Below are positions 59,411 through 64,000 of a stretch of 64,000 nucleotides of DNA, in pieces; the first letter of the stretch is position 1, and every line of letters begins with the position of its first letter. Under the pieces are notes generated by a model that ran no database searches, had not been told where the DNA came from, and was given only the letters and a program-made list of their open reading frames with translations. The stretch covers positions 44,290,758 through 44,354,757 of the forward strand of contig NC_092869.1 of NCBI RefSeq assembly GCF_032062135.1. The letters run 5' to 3'. Source of the DNA: Pyxicephalus adspersus (Eukaryota; Chordata; Amphibia; Anura; Pyxicephalidae). Both the position numbers and the translations under genes were made by a program.

Positions 59411-59619
59411 TAGTGAGCACTTTTGTATCTTCTCCTATTGCAGAGATCATGTAACTTGCATTGCCAGGACTACAGCAAATTCTATTCTGTAAATGCTGGT
59501 GGACTGGGACACCATTTCCAAGTGAAATGGAGAATCTCTAGCTTAATTCACTCAGATATAGTTGAGATCTGTCCAACAGGTAAAACATGAACCTTAGACC
59601 TGCAGGTGTAAGGCCCTGG

Positions 59620-60040
59620 TCCAGCACAAGTGCTCGCCAGACACCAGTCCTCCAATATAACTCTGCACTCTTATCTACATTAAGCCCTTGCTCAGCCTCC
59701 AGGGATTAGTTGCTTTGCCCAGCACACCGTTGCATACAGTCACAGGGTTAGGAACAGGCAGAGTCAGCAGTCAATCCCACACCAGCAGCAGGTCAGCCCG
59801 GCTTTACACTACAACAGGGACTGGGGACTGAAAGAAATAGAGCTATGAAGTCCTACGAGCCAATGGCAATGAGCAGTGGTATTGAGATCAGGAACTACTT
59901 TGCTCATTGGCTGAAGCATAACACCAAATCCCCCTCGGCTGCACACAGTCTCAGAGCAGGGGATGCGGAGAGAACATTCACAGCTAAAGGGAATCCGGGG
60001 ATGCGGCTATTAGAGAAAAACAGGACACCCTAACCTGCGG
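59620..60040 (+). repeat. LTR-like dispersed repeat, copy 2
   Basis: Shared with 26900-27480: 'gagccaatggca...ctgctcattggctg(c/a)agca', 'caggggatgc(g/t)gaga' and 'acagctaaagggaa'. The left part differs, so the two are partial copies of a longer element. Confidence 0.45.
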
Positions 60041-60225
60041 TGGCTTACTGAATGAGATCTCCACCAGATAATTGTCTCCTAACAGTTGGCTTTTTATCTC
60101 CAAAATTTGAAAAAGCCTCCAAGATCCAGAACAGAATATAGAAAATTATTACATTTCTTTCCTCCATTTCAGACCCAAATTCTGGAGCTCACCCTACATA
60201 CATATACATTGTACACAATCCTGTC

Positions 60226-60390
60226 TTCCAGTGCCCCACATTTGCTACAAAGTTACAATGTTGCACTCTGATCACAGGGGGTGAGGAAACTGAGGATATG
60301 CTTCCTTCTGCCTGTATGAAATCATCCCAGCCTGGACAAAGTTACCGATTGAAGATCAAAGAAAGTGAATGGGGTTGCAATGTTGCAGGT
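60226..60390 (+). repeat. dispersed repeat, fourth copy
   Basis: It contains 'agtgccccacatttgctaca', 'aagttacaatgttgcactct', 'gatcacagggggtgagg' and 'cttccttctgcctg', matching the three units at 801-1415. Confidence 0.75.
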
Positions 60391-60394
60391 AAAT

Positions 60395-62330
60395 AATAAT
60401 TATTAAAAAATGTGGAGATATTACAACCAATGTTGAATAAATGTTTCATATAATAAATAGGAAACATTGTACAATTTTGTAATGAAAGGAAGGAATTAAA
60501 GGAAGAAGGGGTGAAGGGTATGACAGTGGTCAGGAATAAATCTATACAGACTTGTAAAACGCTCACTTTAAATAGTTGAAGAAATCTGACGGCAGAGTAC
60601 TAATCCTTAGAGAATAGCGGCATGCAACCAGCAGCATTTGGCAATTTATGGTGCAAGACATTGGTGAAGGGTGGCAATAAGGATGGCACATCTGTGGAGC
60701 AGCGGGCCGCCTGCAGACATTTTTATTTGTTTACTTCTAGAGAACAGACAAGAAGAAGACGTTAATGAGAGAAATCTCAGTTTGGTATTAAAACATTATC
60801 ACGCTGTGTCCTGAAACCTGGAAACTCCATTGCCCAACCTTTGTCCATATTTCCCTCCCAGCACCATCATCTACCTTTCACTACCTTGTTCTTTCCTCTT
60901 TCTTTTTTCTCCTCTCTCTTTGCATTGGCATATGTATAAGTCTTCCTAGAAAAATGTATTTGAATTCCATGAGTTATTTTATATTCTGCTCTTATTTTTA
61001 AACAATAAAGCAAAAGCCTTTAAATAGAAATTGTCCAGTCTTTAAACTTTGCTTTAATCTTTATTTGATTATTTTCAGATATTTAATATTAGGTGTTGAG
61101 CAGTGGGCGGAGTGATTGTATGCATGAGCTCTGATTGGGTGTGTCCAGTGCTGCACCACCCATGCGGAGTCCAGGTTCTGATTTAGCACTGTAACAATAT
61201 GGGACACAGAGTATATTCTGGAATGTTGGAGACCACAAAGGATGGAAATGGGAAATCCTTAAACCAAGGCAATCTCTGGAATTATTTGAACAGGGACATT
61301 TATACAGATTTCTGAATAAAGCAGCAGGGAAGATGATGTGGTGCGAGATTTGTTACAGATGGTTACTCCTCCATCATGACAATATGACATGCTCCATACC
61401 ACCAACAATGTTCTTGAATCTCGCTTTTATGTTTAAGTATCAGCGCTGAAATGTACCATCTACCCCCCCCCCCCCCTCCCATTACCATCCACTTACCATC
61501 CGACCTATTTCTTCCCTATTTGCATAATGCTTCATAAACATGTGGCAGATTGACCCTTTTTTAAGTTAATTTATTCATTAAGCGTACAAATTCAAAGAAC
61601 CTCTCTTACGAAGGCGACGGCACCTTGTTAAATGACATGGAAACAGAGAGGCTCAAGACAATATGGGATTCTTTAATGTTTTAAAACAAGAAGATAATGG
61701 CGAGGTGAAATGTAAAATTGTGTAGTTATTAACCCTTTAATGTCTGCAGGTCTTTTAGAGGTTTAAAAAGCTTTTTACAGGCTACACAATAAAAACACTC
61801 ACAATGGCTAATTAAAGAGAAAATGAACTTGTTGGGTGATGAGCTTCTGCCATAATCAGCAAGTTTGCACAGACTTAGCTGTTTGATTGTTATGGGATCA
61901 TGTTTGGAGAAGAGGACCTGTCCCTCAATACTGGGACCCCTCCAATATTAGGGGGAAGCATATCACCAGGTTTGGTACAGGTGGGTCACACACTCCATTT
62001 GTGCCCTCCATTTGCGGGCCACCTGAGCTATATGGGTAGAAAAGGTTCTGGTTACAATTTAGGAAGAACCACACACTTTAATAATAAGAATGCCAAATAC
62101 ACTGAACTACCCAAACGTCCGAAGTTTTGGAACTTTCCATGAAAACCTCTTTTTAGTGTCACCTTAAAATTGGGGCCCATGATTACCTGCATTGCATCCT
62201 CCATAGCCCACACAGAACTAGTGCATGCATATTCTACATGGCCGAAGGTTTCTGTACCCCTTGCCATCACAACTATATGGACTTGTTGGATGCTTCATTT
62301 TATTACCCCATGGCTGTAATAGTCTCAAGG
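60395..62330. other. unassigned, with a poly-C tract; possible Tc1 remnants at the right
   Basis: Simple C run at about 61466-61478. The minus strand from about 62270 to 61900 may continue the Tc1 relic described next, but no catalytic block could be read. No gene. Confidence 0.3.
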
Positions 62331-62334
62331 TAAA

Positions 62335-62565
62335 GCATTCGTTAAGAGTGGTCAGTGCCTGTTTGGAGGTCATATGTTGAATGAGAAGATCTGATGTCCA
62401 GTTTATCCAAAAAGGGTTTCAAAGGGTTGAGGTCAGAACTCTACAGGACATTTACGTTCCTCAGGACAGAAATCGGTTCTTCTTCATCACACCATGCTGT
62501 TATTAAGCTGGGGACATTGACATACTGGAACAGAAAGGGCCAATATGGTTGCTGATTGTCTAAAA
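62335..62565 (-). pseudogene. Tc1-like transposase relic, right part split by a hAT
   Basis: The plus strand reads 'aaagggttgaggtcagaact', 'tctacaggacatttacgttc' and 'gacatactggaacagaaagg'. These are complements of a conserved part of Tc1-like transposase genes (SPDLNP-like block, reading SSDLNPLKPF on the minus strand near 62405-62435). The same gene resumes after the hAT insertion at 63942 with 'ctaaaatgtctttgcatgca'. Stops are frequent. Confidence 0.6.
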
Positions 62566-62631
62566 CAGGGGTTCTGCTAGGGATCCTTGGATGGCGTAAC
62601 TCCATTTCAAGCCTCCAACCTTAACAAATAG

Positions 62632-63288
62632 TCAATTTAAATTGTGCTCTTATGTTCTTTTGGCGGCTAAGCAGACCATAGCTAAACATTGGGACCAACA
62701 GCTAGTCCCCTATCACGAGGTCTTAAGCTGCGTACACACGTCAGATTTTTCTCGCCCGATATTCGGCATCGGCCAGATATCGAGCGAGAATCTGGCGTGT
62801 GTACAGTCAGCGTCGTTCATCGACCGTGGATCCGTCCTTGTATGTACGGTGCTGTATGTCTACGATGCCGTTCATGCATCGTGTAGTCCTTTGTCATTGG
62901 AAAGGATCGTGAAAGATCCTTTCCAACGACAAAAATTGCACGTGTGTATGCAGCTTTACTCAGAGTGAATGCTATATTCAATAATGAAAAACTGTTGAGT
63001 TCGGTGAATGATACTTACGACAAGTTTGCTAAAGTGTGGGACCCTGGCTCCAATACTCACTGACGTATTTGTCCCTGTCAACCTTATTAAATTTATGGTG
63101 AATATTGGTAAAGTCTCAAGCTCTTGATGATGTGTTCTCTGTATTGTAACCTCATAGACCGGTAACCTTTTAATATTTGTTTCCAGTTCTTGTTTTATTG
63201 TTATCCCCCCTCTTATGTATGTTTACCGAATATTGTACTCTTTGCATAAACTGGTAAAATTGTTAAAATTGATAAAAAACCTTTGGAA
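62632..63288 (+). pseudogene. LINE (L1/Tx1-like) ORF2 C-terminal end and 3' UTR
   Basis: The plus strand reads YVLLAAKQTIAKHWDQQLVP (62652-62711), a form typical of the ORF2 C-terminus in L1-like elements (A..AK..IA..W). After a MITE at 62726-62955 it resumes with a Phe-Ala-Lys-Val-Trp-Asp-Pro-Trp block (FAKVWDPW, near 63027-63050), again typical. A 3' UTR with A-rich end follows. Imperfect 9-bp words AACAAATAG (62623-62631) and AACAAACAG (63289-63297) could be the target-site duplication of a 5'-truncated insertion. Confidence 0.65.
62726..62955. mobile_element. PIF/Harbinger-like MITE
   Basis: The terminal inverted repeats 'agctgcgtacacacgt' and 'acgtgtgtatgcagct' (one mismatch) are flanked by TTA (62723-62725 and 62956-62958), the 3-bp target of PIF/Harbinger elements. 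The 230-bp inside is itself folded: 'ttctcgcccgatattcggc' with 'gatatcgagcgagaa', and 'ttggaaaggatc' with 'gatcctttccaa'. It has no coding capacity. Confidence 0.8.
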
Positions 63289-63689
63289 AACAAACAGGGA
63301 TTCTTTGGATGACTCCAGACCCCCAATGGATTGGCCAATATGGTGTCATACGCCATTTATCTGACTGTCAAAATAATCATCACCATTCCTTATATTAGTT
63401 GCCGGTATGACTTCTAAATATGTGAACAGCTTGAATTTACTGTACTTTAGATATGGATAGCTAGGAAGAGAACATGAAATAAAATCATAAGCATTGATAA
63501 CTTTATCATATTTATTTAAAAAATGAAAAATGACAAATATACAAACAGCTACAACTATTTTACAATATAACTTGTATTCACCTGTTTCAGATTATAAACC
63601 AATAATTTTACTTCTTACAGTTGAGTATTACACAAAAGAAGAAAACAACGTTTTTTCAATATCTCGTCCACATATTACAGACTTTCACT

Positions 63690-63860
63690 AATCTAGTGAG
63701 ATATTTGCTGTTGTTTTTGTGCAATCAAAGCATGGAATCGGGGTACAGTTACAGAAAAATCTACTCGCATGTCATCAGACACATCAAGTCGATTTCTCCA
63801 CTTTGATTTCAGATTTATTAATGTACCCAAGTATAAATTATTACAATAAATAAAAGAAAT
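63690..63860 (-). pseudogene. hAT transposase, C-terminal dimerisation part
   Basis: The minus strand reads LINLKSKWRNRLDVSDDMRV, then SVTVPRF and a Lys-Gln-rich end QKQQQISH before a stop near 63693. This is the form of the hAT C-terminal dimerisation domain (N-hydrophobic-K-x-K-x-R-N-R-L...L-R), as in ZBED5-like proteins. It lies only about 85-100 bases from the element's right end, so most of the gene, including the BED finger and the catalytic core, has been deleted. The frame then runs out through the terminal repeat into flanking DNA. Confidence 0.75.
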
Positions 63861-63949
63861 ACCAGTACCCAGAGATCGAGTCCCAAGCATCTGGTTCTCA
63901 TACCCCCAAGGGGTATGGAAACCCGCGGAGAGGAACCCCTGGTCTAAAA

Positions 63950-64000
63950 TGTCTTTGCATGCAGTAGTATTAGCAGTGCCCTTCATTGGAAACACCTGAA
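63950..64000 (-). pseudogene. Tc1-like relic, continuation to the window edge
   Basis: 'tgtctttgcatgcagtagta' and 'cccttcattggaaacac' match the stretch that follows 'ctaaaa' in Tc1-like transposase genes, on the minus strand. It continues beyond the window. Confidence 0.55.

Larger units (their letters stand above)
62566..63941 (-). mobile_element. hAT element inserted in the Tc1 relic
   Basis: The ends are 'caggggttc' (62566) and, inverted, 'gaacccctg' (to 63941). A perfect 8-bp duplication GTCTAAAA flanks it (62558-62565 and 63942-63949). Removing the insertion rejoins 'attgtctaaaatgtctttgc', a continuous Tc1-like word. The 1376-bp element contains a LINE fragment and a MITE as later insertions. 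Confidence 0.88.

Overview
The window looks like intergenic or intronic DNA from a large, repeat-rich vertebrate genome. The best fit is an anuran amphibian. That is an inference from the repeat types: tRNA-derived SINEs whose tails end in a 'GCGCTATATAAAT...(TAA)n' motif, mariner and Tc1 relics, many palindromic MITEs, hAT and piggyBac-like non-autonomous elements, and decayed LINE ORFs. I found no convincing host protein-coding gene. The open frames are short, overlap on both strands, and are mostly chance frames or relics of transposon genes.

Layout. 1-1.4 kb: a hammerhead-ribozyme-like motif at the very left edge, then a dispersed repeat in three copies and a palindromic MITE. 1.4-5.5 kb: unassigned. 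5.5-8.4 kb: a dense accessory patch with a SINE, hammerhead-like motifs in a foldback, palindromic MITEs and a hAT MITE. 9.6-11.6 kb: a long minisatellite and a duplicated GAAA microsatellite. 14-15.6 kb: an internally deleted mariner and a LINE ORF2 relic. 17-20 kb: old SINE and other repeats and another hammerhead-like motif. 23-27.5 kb: minisatellites and LTR-like repeats. 28.3-30.4 kb: a foldback element, a SINE and a 120-bp tandem array. 32-37 kb: a possible exon, a SINE, a TTAA-flanked piggyBac-like MITE and a foldback carrying two inverted hammerhead-like motifs. 38-41 kb: a CpG-rich block, a minisatellite broken by an assembly gap, and an element built of consecutive hairpins. 45.6-46.2 kb: a SINE inserted in an older repeat. 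51.5-53.8 kb: a full-length but dead mariner beside a Tc1 relic. 56.2 kb: a 12-bp minisatellite. 59-60.4 kb: a MITE and repeats shared with the left part. 62.3-64 kb: a four-level nest (MITE in LINE in hAT in Tc1).

The most interesting signal is a family of motifs with the hammerhead ribozyme order CUGANGA - stem II - GAAA - palindromic ACGCGT ending in the cleavage triplet. The copy at 4-46 has every conserved core block and pairs in stems I and II. Other copies at 6.2, 6.5, 18.8, 36.5 and 36.8 kb are more decayed, and two pairs lie in inverted orientation inside foldback elements. Hammerhead ribozymes with very short stem III are known from Penelope-like retroelements and newt satellite DNA. 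Assigning these copies to such an element is inference.

No set of genes here works together as a pathway. The biology of the window is that of mobile DNA: insertion, nesting, internal deletion, palindrome formation and tandem expansion.
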